40,652 nt of DNA, taken from an uncultured Lachnospiraceae bacterium (GTDB lineage: Bacteria; Bacillota; Clostridia; Lachnospirales; Lachnospiraceae). The DNA is taken from contig CAMNMC010000102.1 in the NCBI GenBank assembly GCA_946544235.1, forward strand, positions 1-40,652, given 5' to 3'. This document shows positions 26,882-34,547 of this stretch, one piece after another. The number at the start of each line of letters is the position of its first letter. Within the stretch, counting starts at the first letter, position 1. The notes under the pieces were generated by a model. The model was not told the DNA's origin. It saw nothing but the letters and a program-made list of their open reading frames with translations, and ran no database searches. A program made the position numbers and the translations under genes.

Positions 26882-27396
26882 ATGTATCAAGCTTTTAATG
26901 ACATGACTATTAATAGTGAGAAAGGTATTTCTATCAGTAAGACAAAACTTAAGAATTTTGATTACCTGAAAAAAACTACTATTAAGCAATATATAGAGGA
27001 AAATAAACTTGAAAAAAACGGTCTGGATGAATTATTAAACAAAGCCTTAAATTATCATTGCAACGTTATTGAAGACAATAATATGTATGACTTCATGAAA
27101 GCAGTTTATGAAGATACCGGAGAGCATAAAGATTTAACAAGATAAGAGGTGCAGAGAGTATAAATGATCCGAATTTTATATTTATTAATGATTACGGAAC
27201 AGACAGAGTTGTACAAGCCCTTATAGATATAGATCGTGAGAGGGCAAAAAACCCTGAAGGAAAAGGCGTAAATCCACTTGAAGGCAGAATAAGTTCAGGT
27301 TCGAATTTTTCAGTCGATTCTAAAATCAGTAATTCAAGTATTAAATCAAACAATAGTGTAAACAAGAACGTAAACAAAGCTGTAAAAAAGAAATAA
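26882..27396 (+). pseudogene. Small plus-strand gene interrupted by a -1 frameshift, function unknown
   Basis: Two adjoining frames read as one protein if the frame slips by -1 near 27130-27140. The first (87 residues) begins MYQAFNDMTINSEKG and ends at a TAA at 27143. The second is open from 27130 to a stop at 27394-27396 and contains INDPNFIFINDYGTDRVVQA, IDIDRERAKNPEGKG and a Ser/Asn/Lys-rich tail, but has no ATG near its beginning. No ribosome site precedes the first ATG. I do not recognise the family. It may be a decayed gene, a sequencing error or a frameshifting site. It converges with the response regulator gene. Confidence 0.5.
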
Positions 27397-27400
27397 TAGT

Positions 27401-28180
27401 TCAAAGCTTCCTCAGCCTGTAGCCCATGCCCCAGATGGTTTCAATATAATCAAAATCATCAAGCTTCTTGAGCTTGGCTCTGAGGTTGCTCATGTGAACC
27501 TTAAGCGACTGGTCCTCAGGGAAATACTCCTCGTTCCAGATACTCTCATAAAGGTTTGCTTTTGAGAAAAGCTTATTTGGATTTTCCATCATAAGCTTCA
27601 GAATTTCATATTCTTTGGATGTCAGGATGAGTTCTTCATCCTTTAAGGTAACGGTCATAAGGCCGGTATCCATAATAATACTTCCGTATGTCAGTTTCTT
27701 CCCGGGAGCTGCAGCGGAAGTATTTTCTTTGCCTGCTTCTCTCCTTTTTTGCATATCATATCTTCTCATGACAGCCTCTATACGTACAAGAACATCCGGC
27801 AGTTCAAACGGTTTAATGATATAGTCATCCGCACCATTCTTCATCATGTATAGTCTGTCATCAAGAGTTGAAACAGCCGAGATAACGATTATCGGAATAT
27901 CTGTAAAGGCTCTTATTTTGGTAATGATCTCATCACCTGAAAAGCCGGGCAGCATCATATCGAGAAGAACCAGATCAATATTATCAACGTCTTTATCATC
28001 AGCAGAGCCTTTGGCAGCTATTATTTCACTTGTATGATCATTGCATCTTGAATATTTCCTAATCTTGTTAAGTCCGTCAACGCCGTCGAAGCAGCTCTTC
28101 GTTTCATAGCCATTTTTTGCAAGATAGGTTACGAGAAGCTTATTTATTTCTTTGTCATCTTCTATTATGAGAATTGTCAT
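27401..28180 (-). CDS. OmpR/PhoB-type response regulator with an inserted receiver loop
   Basis: A 259-residue DNA-binding regulator. The receiver domain has the acidic pair in IIEDD, the phospho-acceptor D74 in LVLLDMMLPG and the Lys in IIKPFELPDVLVR. The usual spacing puts the acceptor near residue 52, so about 20-22 residues (roughly 42-66, polar and charged) are inserted between helix 2 and strand 3. The C-terminal winged helix includes LTSKEYEILKLMMENPNKLFSK and IETIWGMGYRL. It is the last gene after an ABC exporter and a histidine kinase on the same strand, and probably controls that exporter. Confidence 0.92.
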   Translation of the reverse strand: MTILIIEDDKEINKLLVTYLAKNGYETKSCFDGVDGLNKIRKYSRCNDHTSEIIAAKGSADDKDVDNIDLVLLDMMLPGFSGDEIITKIRAFTDIPIIVISAVSTLDDRLYMMKNGADDYIIKPFELPDVLVRIEAVMRRYDMQKRREAGKENTSAAAPGKKLTYGSIIMDTGLMTVTLKDEELILTSKEYEILKLMMENPNKLFSKANLYESIWNEEYFPEDQSLKVHMSNLRAKLKKLDDFDYIETIWGMGYRLRKL

Positions 28181-28306
28181 TGTGATACTCCGATCATATT
28201 ATTTCATATTATTTCGATATTTTTAAGATGATCATATTCAGGAATCATGTTTCAGATACAGTACAATGGGTAATTATGAATAATCCGGCAACTTGATAAA
28301 ACGTTC

Positions 28307-28343
28307 TTTATCGATCATTTTGCGTTATTTATCGATCATTTGC
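28307..28343. repeat. Short tandem duplication at the histidine kinase stop
   Basis: TTTATCGATCATTTTGC (28307-28323) is followed by TTTATCGATCATTTGC (28328-28343), a 16-17-base direct repeat. The second copy contains the stop codon region of the kinase gene. The rest of the gap 28181-28306 shows nothing clear. Confidence 0.7.
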
Positions 28344-29394
28344 AGGGCATGATTAGTTCAATCATAAATACATTGCTTTCAACACTTCCGAATATACTGA
28401 ATCCCAGATAATCCGCAAGCTCTTTGCAGATATACAGGCCAAGCCCTGTTCCTGGACCGCTTCTGTCCTTTGATCTTACAAAGGGTTCGAAGATGTGTCT
28501 TGTATCAATATTCATATCAGCATTAATATCATTTTTCATTATAAATCTTATATTACAGTTTTCATTTCGTACACTGATCTCAACGAAGCTTTCAGCATAC
28601 TTTCTTGCATTTGAAAAAAGGTTTTCGATTATCCTTTTCAGATAGTGCTCATCTGCCATCACGATAAGCTTCTCTTCCAGAATGTCAGGTCTTACCTCAA
28701 GTTTACGCTCATCTATCCAGTTATAAGCTGAAAGAAGCTCGTCAGACAGGATTGTATCAAATCTCACACCCTTCATCTCAGGCCTTTCTTTAGCCTGAAT
28801 ATAAGTCACCTCGAAGAATTCATCGGAGAGATCCTTCAGATACCTCACCTTGTCATAGACTATTTCTATATATTCACTGAGTTCATTATATTTATTTAAC
28901 AATGCTTCTCTGTTTGCAGATATGCTGATTTCGTTATTTTTATTCGTATTATTATACATATCCGATTCTGATACATTCAATGAATCAGAATCATTTACAC
29001 TCAATGAATCAGCCTCTTTTTTTATTGAATCACATTCAGCCAGGAGCCCCTGTATCATCTGCAGATATCCGTCAATAGAAGTAAGCGGTGTTCTGAAATC
29101 ATGAGAAACACCCGCCATTATTACTCTGATCCTTTTCTCGCTTTCGGTAGCTTCGGTAGCCATCGTCCTGAGCTCTTCTGTTAGAAGGTTGATCTCCTTC
29201 GCAAGCTCCACCGAAGACGCACTAAAGGAAGCAACCATAAGTGGTTGCTCCCTGTCAGTGGTTCTGATCTTATTCAGCTGTTTTCTAAAGCTTCTTACCT
29301 CTGCTCTCAGTAAATGATATCTGAATAGTACAAGTACAAGAACTATCAGGCAAATTATAAGAGCGGCCAGAAGGATCAAAGTTAATGTGTCCAT
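28336..29394 (-). CDS. Membrane sensor histidine kinase with an insertion in the DHp domain
   Basis: A 352-residue kinase with one N-terminal membrane helix (about residues 4-24) and no large extracellular domain, typical of intramembrane-sensing kinases tied to ABC exporters. The phospho-acceptor is H98 in GVSHDFRTPLTSIDGYL. Between the two DHp helices there are about 45 extra residues (roughly 119-165) rich in Ser/Asp/Asn, including an internal repeat (SDSLNVSESD-like). The N box (ENLFSNARKY), F box (IFEPFVRS) and G2 box (GTGLGLYICKEL) are intact. It begins 3 bases after the permease stop and is followed by the regulator gene 155 bases away. Confidence 0.88.
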   Translation of the reverse strand: MDTLTLILLAALIICLIVLVLVLFRYHLLRAEVRSFRKQLNKIRTTDREQPLMVASFSASSVELAKEINLLTEELRTMATEATESEKRIRVIMAGVSHDFRTPLTSIDGYLQMIQGLLAECDSIKKEADSLSVNDSDSLNVSESDMYNNTNKNNEISISANREALLNKYNELSEYIEIVYDKVRYLKDLSDEFFEVTYIQAKERPEMKGVRFDTILSDELLSAYNWIDERKLEVRPDILEEKLIVMADEHYLKRIIENLFSNARKYAESFVEISVRNENCNIRFIMKNDINADMNIDTRHIFEPFVRSKDRSGPGTGLGLYICKELADYLGFSIFGSVESNVFMIELIMPCK

Positions 29395-29397
29395 ATT

Positions 29398-30132
29398 TTA
29401 TTTAAAATCCTTTTTCTTATAGAGATAGTATACCACTGATCCCCATAAAAGAACAGATATTATAAGACCGCCAAATACATACATGATCATTTGAGTGCTT
29501 ACATCTTTAGCAAGAATGTATTCAAACTGATTTGCATAAAAGAGATAATAGAGTACTTTCGGAACGCCGAGTCCTGTATTTAACAGCTCGTTCATATTTC
29601 CTTTAATTGCTCCGTAGATCATGACAAAGAACACTTCGGCCATAAGGCGGAAATATACAAATGCCATCGATGCCATACTTCTGAAGCACATAGTCATAAG
29701 TACTGCAGTAATAGATGCTCTGAGCATAATAACCATGAAAAGAAGGAGTCTCGGAACCGCATAATCAAAGCCCTTTGTGCTGAATGCACAGGAAACTCCG
29801 AAACCGGTTGCAGCAAGTGCAGCGATAAGTAATGCTATAACAACTCCGATCGAAATACATTTTGAAACAATGATCTTCATTGGTCTGTTGCCGATCATTA
29901 TCTCATACATATTTGTTCTCTGGCTGTAACCATGACCTGTCAGGTATGCTGCAAACATCATCGCAATGATTACGTAGGTAGTATTATACATTGATGCAGT
30001 AAAATCACCGGATGACCTCTCGTCTGATAAAAATGCTGTCAGGAATATAAACAGGCCGATTCCGGCAAAGAAATACCAGGCGCCATGAAGCTTTTTATTT
30101 CTGTTGATCTCACATTTCATTAATCTGGTCAT
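29398..30132 (-). CDS. ABC-2 type transporter permease
   Basis: A 244-residue membrane protein with about six hydrophobic segments and no enzymatic motif. It matches the pattern of small ABC-2 permeases of the lantibiotic-immunity/bacitracin-export type. Its start overlaps the stop of the ATPase gene by one base (TAATG), so it is almost certainly the membrane half of that transporter. The histidine kinase starts 3 bases after its stop. The transported molecule cannot be told from the sequence; a peptide antibiotic is the usual case for this gene order. Confidence 0.8.
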   Translation of the reverse strand: MTRLMKCEINRNKKLHGAWYFFAGIGLFIFLTAFLSDERSSGDFTASMYNTTYVIIAMMFAAYLTGHGYSQRTNMYEIMIGNRPMKIIVSKCISIGVVIALLIAALAATGFGVSCAFSTKGFDYAVPRLLLFMVIMLRASITAVLMTMCFRSMASMAFVYFRLMAEVFFVMIYGAIKGNMNELLNTGLGVPKVLYYLFYANQFEYILAKDVSTQMIMYVFGGLIISVLLWGSVVYYLYKKKDFK

Positions 30133-31097
30133 TAGTTATCACTCCTTCCTGAAAGTCTGGTAAGTACATTCTTTCTGCTCTTATCTACCTCTCCCTTGTT
30201 ATGATCAACTTTGTTCAGGTAGTATTCCTCGAGACTTTCATTTTTCAGAACAAACTGGAGTATGGTATCTCCTGAGGAAGTGATCGTATTTGAAACATCG
30301 GCTAATCTATCAAGCTTTTCATATACACGGAGCTCAGAGCCTTCAAAGATCTTAAAATCTCTTATACCGAGTTTTTCTTCAAGAGTTGCGGTTGTTTTGG
30401 AAATATTATCTGTTTTAACAGAGATATAGCTTCTTGAATGGAGCATCAGTTCTTCGGTTGAGAGCGACTCTACTATCCTTCCGTGGTTTATTATGATGTA
30501 ATCGGTACATAATTCCGAAAGCTCCGACAGAAGGTGACTCGAGATAATAAGTGTCTTGCCATATACCTCACAAAGCTCTTTTAATATATGTCTTATCTCA
30601 ACGATACCTTCAGGATCCAGACCGTTAACCGGCTCATCGAGTACGAGAACCTCAGGATCGGCAAGAAGTGACATGGCGATACCCAGTCTCTGTTTCATAC
30701 CGAGTGAGAAATTCTTTACAGGCTTTTTACCGACATCCTCGAGACCTACATATTTCAGAAGCTCATCTATCTTCTTCTCATCGGCAACGCCTCGGAGAAT
30801 TCGCATAAATTCCATGTTATCTCTTGCATTTAGTGACAGATCGATTATAGGACTTTCAATCATAAAGCTGAGCCTGTTTCTGTTTACGTGTATACCGGTT
30901 TCAGATTCGAACAGACTGAAGCTTCCGGAAGATCTGTGAGCAAGCCCGGAAAGAATCTTCATAATGGTTGTTTTACCCGCACCGTTAGGACCTATAAGTC
31001 CTACGATGTGCCCCTTTTCAACTGAAAAGCTTACATCATCAAGTACATGACTTTTGCCATAATACTTATGAACGTTTTTCATCTCAATAACCTTCAT
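30132..31097 (-). CDS. ABC transporter ATP-binding protein (BcrA/lantibiotic-immunity type)
   Basis: A 321-residue ATPase. Walker A is GPNGAGKTT, the signature is NFSLGMKQRLGIAMSLL, Walker B is VLVLDEPVNGLDPEG, and the switch His is in IISSHLLSEL. The C-terminal ~80 residues are the accessory domain seen in drug-export ATPases. The start is the ATG at 31097 (MKVIEMKNVHKYYGK) with GGAGAAATT upstream. A longer frame to 31172 has no ribosome site. It is the first gene of a four-gene unit: ATPase, permease, kinase, regulator. Confidence 0.9.
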   Translation of the reverse strand: MKVIEMKNVHKYYGKSHVLDDVSFSVEKGHIVGLIGPNGAGKTTIMKILSGLAHRSSGSFSLFESETGIHVNRNRLSFMIESPIIDLSLNARDNMEFMRILRGVADEKKIDELLKYVGLEDVGKKPVKNFSLGMKQRLGIAMSLLADPEVLVLDEPVNGLDPEGIVEIRHILKELCEVYGKTLIISSHLLSELSELCTDYIIINHGRIVESLSTEELMLHSRSYISVKTDNISKTTATLEEKLGIRDFKIFEGSELRVYEKLDRLADVSNTITSSGDTILQFVLKNESLEEYYLNKVDHNKGEVDKSRKNVLTRLSGRSDN

Positions 31098-31227
31098 AAT
31101 TTCTCCTTTTTCAATATCAATTTTTATAGTTTTGGATTTGATCTCATTCAAAAAATATATATGCTTATACAATCCTGAATTATGATCAATGTCCTGTTGA
31201 TCTTTGATATTTACACTATAAATTGCT

Positions 31228-31255
31228 ATTGTAAAGAAATGGTTAAGTTTGTAAA
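31228..31255 (-). promoter_or_regulatory. Candidate promoter of the ABC exporter unit
   Basis: On the minus strand TTTACA and TACAAT are 16 bases apart, about 130 bases before the ATPase start. Downstream of it, GATCAA and TTGATC (31184-31202) form a small inverted repeat that could be an operator for the linked regulator. Both are tentative. They occupy part of the 385-base divergent gap 31098-31482 shared with lexA. Confidence 0.4.
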
Positions 31256-31308
31256 TTTATTTATAAATACTGTTTTATTCTTGTAATATGAGGTTTAATA
31301 TAAAAATC

Positions 31309-31348
31309 AGAACATTTGTTTGCAATCGAACACATGTTGTGTTATACT
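31309..31348 (+). promoter_or_regulatory. lexA: lexA promoter with two LexA-box candidates
   Basis: TTGCAA (31320-31325) and TATACT (31343-31348) are 17 bases apart. CGAACACATGTT (from 31327) matches the first 12 positions of the Gram-positive SOS box (CGAAC-RNR-YGTT) and lies exactly in the promoter spacer. A second partial box, GAACATTTGTTTG (31310-31322), covers the -35. This arrangement fits LexA repressing its own gene. A near-copy of the -10 region, TATACTCTGCATG, recurs 31 bases downstream. Confidence 0.75.
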
Positions 31349-31482
31349 CTACATGAATCGTTTATTGCTTTTTTATACTCTGCATGTATCAAACATGACA
31401 GATAATTATGAGACAAGATTAATCATTATAGTCATGAATAAAGCTTTCTTTGTTCTATGATCCACTATCCAGGAGGTTATAT

Positions 31483-32106
31483 ATGTCAAAAGAAAAGATC
31501 AGTGCCAAACAGGAACAGATCCTTAATTATATCAAGGAAAATATCCTAAGCAAGGGATATCCTCCGACAGTCAGAGATATCTGCTCTGCAGTCGGACTCA
31601 GTTCAACATCTTCTGTTCACGCTCATCTCAATACTCTTGAGGAGAAAGGATATATCAGAAGAGATCCAACAAAGCCACGTGCAATCGAGATACTTGATGA
31701 TGACGGCTTTAATCTTGCAAGACGCGAGGTTGTAAATGTACCTATCATTGGTACTGTTGCAGCCGGACAACCTATTCTTGCTGAAGAGAATATCATGGAC
31801 TACTTCCCTATTCCGCCGGAATATCTCACAAACAAAGAAACCTTTATGCTTAAGGTTAAGGGTGACAGCATGATCAATGCAGGCATCCTCTACGGAGATA
31901 CAATTATCGTTGAGCAGACCAATGTTGCTAGTAATGGCGATATAGTAGTCGCTCTTATTGATGATTCAGCGACTGTTAAAACCTATTATAAAGAAAATGG
32001 TCATTACAGACTACAGCCTGAAAATGATACCATGGAGCCTATTATCGTCGATGATCTTAAGATAATCGGAAAGGTTATCGGTCTCTTCAGATCATATAAA
32101 TACTAA
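31483..32106 (+). CDS. lexA: LexA repressor
   Basis: SOS-response transcriptional repressor that cleaves itself when RecA filaments form. The N-terminal winged helix (KQEQILNYIKENILSKGYPPTVRDICSAVGLSS) is followed by a linker and the S24 peptidase-like domain. The cleavage site is A94-G95 (TVAAGQP), the nucleophile is S129 (KGDSMINAG) and the general base is K166 (ATVKTYY), counted from MSKEKISAK. The start is the ATG at 31483 with AGGAGG upstream; an earlier in-frame TTG at 31450 has no such site. It is a 207-residue, monocistronic gene with its own promoter and terminator. Confidence 0.97.
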   Translation: MSKEKISAKQEQILNYIKENILSKGYPPTVRDICSAVGLSSTSSVHAHLNTLEEKGYIRRDPTKPRAIEILDDDGFNLARREVVNVPIIGTVAAGQPILAEENIMDYFPIPPEYLTNKETFMLKVKGDSMINAGILYGDTIIVEQTNVASNGDIVVALIDDSATVKTYYKENGHYRLQPENDTMEPIIVDDLKIIGKVIGLFRSYKY

Positions 32107-32121
32107 TCATATAAATACTAA
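32092..32121 (+). repeat. 15-bp tandem duplication of the lexA 3' end including its stop
   Basis: TCATATAAATACTAA occurs twice in direct succession at 32092-32106 and 32107-32121. The first copy encodes the terminal Ser-Tyr-Lys-Tyr and stop of LexA. The second repeats the same codons in the same frame, creating a back-up stop. Confidence 0.9.
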
Positions 32122-32135
32122 TTTTCTTTCCATAC

Positions 32136-32177
32136 AAGAACAGCGCCGGCAGGAATCAATCTGCCGACGCTGTTCTT
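32136..32177 (+). terminator. lexA: Intrinsic terminator of lexA
   Basis: AAGAACAGCG-C-CGGCAG pairs with CTGCCG-A-CGCTGTTCTT around an 8-base loop, a 17-position stem with one C-A mismatch. A TTTAAATTTG tract follows on the plus strand, 30 bases past the lexA stop. Confidence 0.85.
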
Positions 32178-32242
32178 TAAATTTGATCAATATAAACTAT
32201 CATTTTTATGCCTCTGTAAGGCATTAATGATATTCTTCTAAA

Positions 32243-32584
32243 TCATCCTACAGATGAAGATATCACTACATCCATATAAACGGCAGTCTTATCTTCCTTT
32301 GAGGTTACGTATCTGTAGCGGACTCTCGCACCCTCATTATATCTGACATGCATTGCAGAATATGCAAAAGCCGTATATGTCAGAAAATCTCTGAACATCC
32401 GGTCAGCATTGTCAACCGAGTATTCCTTCATTCTGATATCAACGATATACTTATTAAAGCTTTCATTTATACAGTATTTCTCGATATCCTCCCTGTCCTT
32501 AAGGAAAATATCCATATTGTATCTTATCTCGGCATTGGTGGAAATATTAACATTTGCAAGATATTGATTGATTATTCTGAACAA
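32243..32584 (-). CDS. Small uncharacterised protein following the HD-domain gene
   Basis: I do not recognise this 113-residue protein. It is soluble, rich in Tyr, Arg and Asp, with no signal peptide or membrane helix. The C-terminal part (GARVRYRYVTSKEDKTAVYMDVVISSS) looks like alternating strands. The only usable start is TTG, 8 bases after GGAGG. An ATG closer to that site is in another frame and closes after five codons. The frame is the same as that of the upstream HD-domain gene, separated from its TAG by 12 bases, so coupled translation or stop read-through are both possible. Confidence 0.65.
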   Translation of the reverse strand: MFRIINQYLANVNISTNAEIRYNMDIFLKDREDIEKYCINESFNKYIVDIRMKEYSVDNADRMFRDFLTYTAFAYSAMHVRYNEGARVRYRYVTSKEDKTAVYMDVVISSSVG

Positions 32585-32596
32585 TTCATGTTCCTC

Positions 32597-33784
32597 CTAG
32601 TATATCTTCATATCAGGTATCTTCTCCCTGACCTCTTTGAATTTATCAAAATTCTTTATAAACAGCTTAACAACCTTCGGATCAAACTGTTTACCACTGT
32701 TCTTGATTATCTCATTATAAGTGTCCTCATCAGACCAGCCTTTTTTATAAAGTCTCTCGGCAGTCAGCGCATCAAAAACATCGCATACGGAAACAATACG
32801 TGATATATATGCGATTTCTTCACCCTTCATTCCTAGATAGCCTTTGCCATCCCATCTCTCATGATGTTCCTTGGCGATAATACGTGCAAGATGCATAACC
32901 TCGCCGGGACATTTTTCAAGGAGTGCCTCGCCATAGAGTACATGACTTTTCATGATCTCGTACTCTTCATCGGTAAGCTTGGTCGGTTTATCAAGAATAT
33001 CGGCACTTATCATTAGTTTTCCGATATCATGCATCATGGCTGCTGTTGCAAGCTTCTCAACGTAGTCTTCATCAAAGCCCGAAGCTCTTCCGAGTATCTT
33101 GGTATATTCGGCAACACGCTTGATATGCTCGCCGGTAAGCTTGGATTTATTTTCAGATATTTCCGAAAATGCATAACAAAGTCCCTTTTCATTTTCAACC
33201 GTAATAAGGGCTGTATCGATGTTTCTGTCTATCATCATAGCGTTTCTGTCTACGATAAAGAATGCTATGAAGGACATAAATATAACTATGAGGAAAGCCG
33301 GTGCGCAGAAATGTATCATCAGATCATAATAATTCTCATAAACCTTATGCATTATGAGAAAACTGAAATTGATCTGTACAAAAGCCGATAATGCAATCGA
33401 CGCAATAACCATCATAGATGTATACAGAAGGAAGGTTCTATCGAAATACAGCGAAGCAAGTAGTATTGGGAAAAGCAGGATTGGATATGCATAGCTTCCA
33501 AACTGTGTGACAAGTATCATGGTAATAAGTACGGTACAGATGATAATAACATGTCTGGTTCCGTTCTTTTTATCAAGTTTAAGAATATTAACGATGAGAA
33601 TAGGAATAAATGCAATGAACAGACAGAGTAAGATAGATGCCACAAGAAGCATCGTATCAAAGATGTCATTTATCAGAAAGAACGCAAAGAAAACAAGCAG
33701 GAAATACATGATGATTCTCATACATCTTGCTGATACCCTGTTGACCTCTGATATTATCTTCTTTTTCTCTCTGATTTTTTCCAT
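32597..33784 (-). CDS. Membrane-anchored HD-GYP-like phosphohydrolase
   Basis: A 395-residue protein with about six N-terminal membrane helices (to about residue 180) and a C-terminal HD domain. Metal-binding motifs are ATAAMMHDIGKL, MKSHVLYGEALLEKC, AKEHHERWDGKGYLG and SVCDVFDALTAERLYKKGWS. This is the layout of HD-GYP c-di-GMP phosphodiesterases, but the signature GYP reads GYL (KGYLGMKGEE), so activity on c-di-GMP is likely but unproven. The ribosome site is weak. A small gene of unknown function follows after 12 bases. Confidence 0.82.
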   Translation of the reverse strand: MEKIREKKKIISEVNRVSARCMRIIMYFLLVFFAFFLINDIFDTMLLVASILLCLFIAFIPILIVNILKLDKKNGTRHVIIICTVLITMILVTQFGSYAYPILLFPILLASLYFDRTFLLYTSMMVIASIALSAFVQINFSFLIMHKVYENYYDLMIHFCAPAFLIVIFMSFIAFFIVDRNAMMIDRNIDTALITVENEKGLCYAFSEISENKSKLTGEHIKRVAEYTKILGRASGFDEDYVEKLATAAMMHDIGKLMISADILDKPTKLTDEEYEIMKSHVLYGEALLEKCPGEVMHLARIIAKEHHERWDGKGYLGMKGEEIAYISRIVSVCDVFDALTAERLYKKGWSDEDTYNEIIKNSGKQFDPKVVKLFIKNFDKFKEVREKIPDMKIY

Positions 33785-33860
33785 ATATTAACCCTAACTA
33801 AGTTAGAAACGGGAGAAACCAATCTTGTTATGAACCGGATCAGTGTTTTACAACACTTTG

Positions 33861-34496
33861 TCAGGTTTCAATTGTCAGATTTGCTTCCTCCATAGCCTGT
33901 CTCTTAAAATCTTCTATCTTATCTGCAGATACAACCGGAAGTTCATCCATTGATGATATTCCAAAACTCCTGAGAAAGTCATCGGTCGTTCCAAAAAGTA
34001 TCGGCTTGCCCGGAGCATCCAGTCTGCCGACCTCTGTGATAAGATTGTATTCTATAAGTTTATTAATAGCGTGTGTGCAGGAAACGCCACGGATCTGTTC
34101 TATTTCAAGTCTTGTTACCGGCTGTTTATATGCAACGATAGAAAGCGTCTCAAGCAATACATCCGTGAGGATATGCTTCTTAGGCATGTTTACAAGCCTT
34201 ATCAACACATCATAGAATTCGTTCTTAGAGCAAAGCTGAAGTTTGTCATCTAGTCTGACTATCCTGATTCCGCACTTATCACTTTCATATTTCTTCTGAA
34301 GAATCTCATATGCATCAAGTACATCCTTCTCGCTTACTCCCATCGCAGCAGACAGCTTTGATATTTCTACCGCTTCACCAACTGCAAATAGAGCTGCTTC
34401 CAACGCCCCCGGCACATTCTCCACCGGTTCAAACGAAGGCAGTGCCTCTCCATTGATTTCTTCTATAGTTTCTGAATTATTATTCTTTTCTGACAT
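33861..34496 (-). CDS. scpB: Segregation and condensation protein B
   Basis: A 211-residue subunit of the SMC-ScpAB condensin. Tandem winged helices are evident: ALEAALFAVGEAVEISKLSAAMGV, KHILTDVLLETLSIVAYKQPVTRLEIEQIRGVSCTHAINKLIEYNLITEVGRLDAPGKPILFGTT. The C-terminal tail is variable, as usual. scpA lies upstream on the same strand. Unusually, a 163-base gap containing hairpin H6 separates the two. Confidence 0.95.
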   Translation of the reverse strand: MSEKNNNSETIEEINGEALPSFEPVENVPGALEAALFAVGEAVEISKLSAAMGVSEKDVLDAYEILQKKYESDKCGIRIVRLDDKLQLCSKNEFYDVLIRLVNMPKKHILTDVLLETLSIVAYKQPVTRLEIEQIRGVSCTHAINKLIEYNLITEVGRLDAPGKPILFGTTDDFLRSFGISSMDELPVVSADKIEDFKRQAMEEANLTIET

Positions 34497-34547
34497 TTTA
34501 CTATTTTCCTTAAATCAATTTGTTATTTGAATTGATAAATGATTCTA

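Noticed and set aside
32200-32242. ATGCCT/AGGCAT hairpin as a terminator
   Set aside because: The six-pair stem is flanked by A-runs on the relevant strand and sits next to a better lexA terminator.
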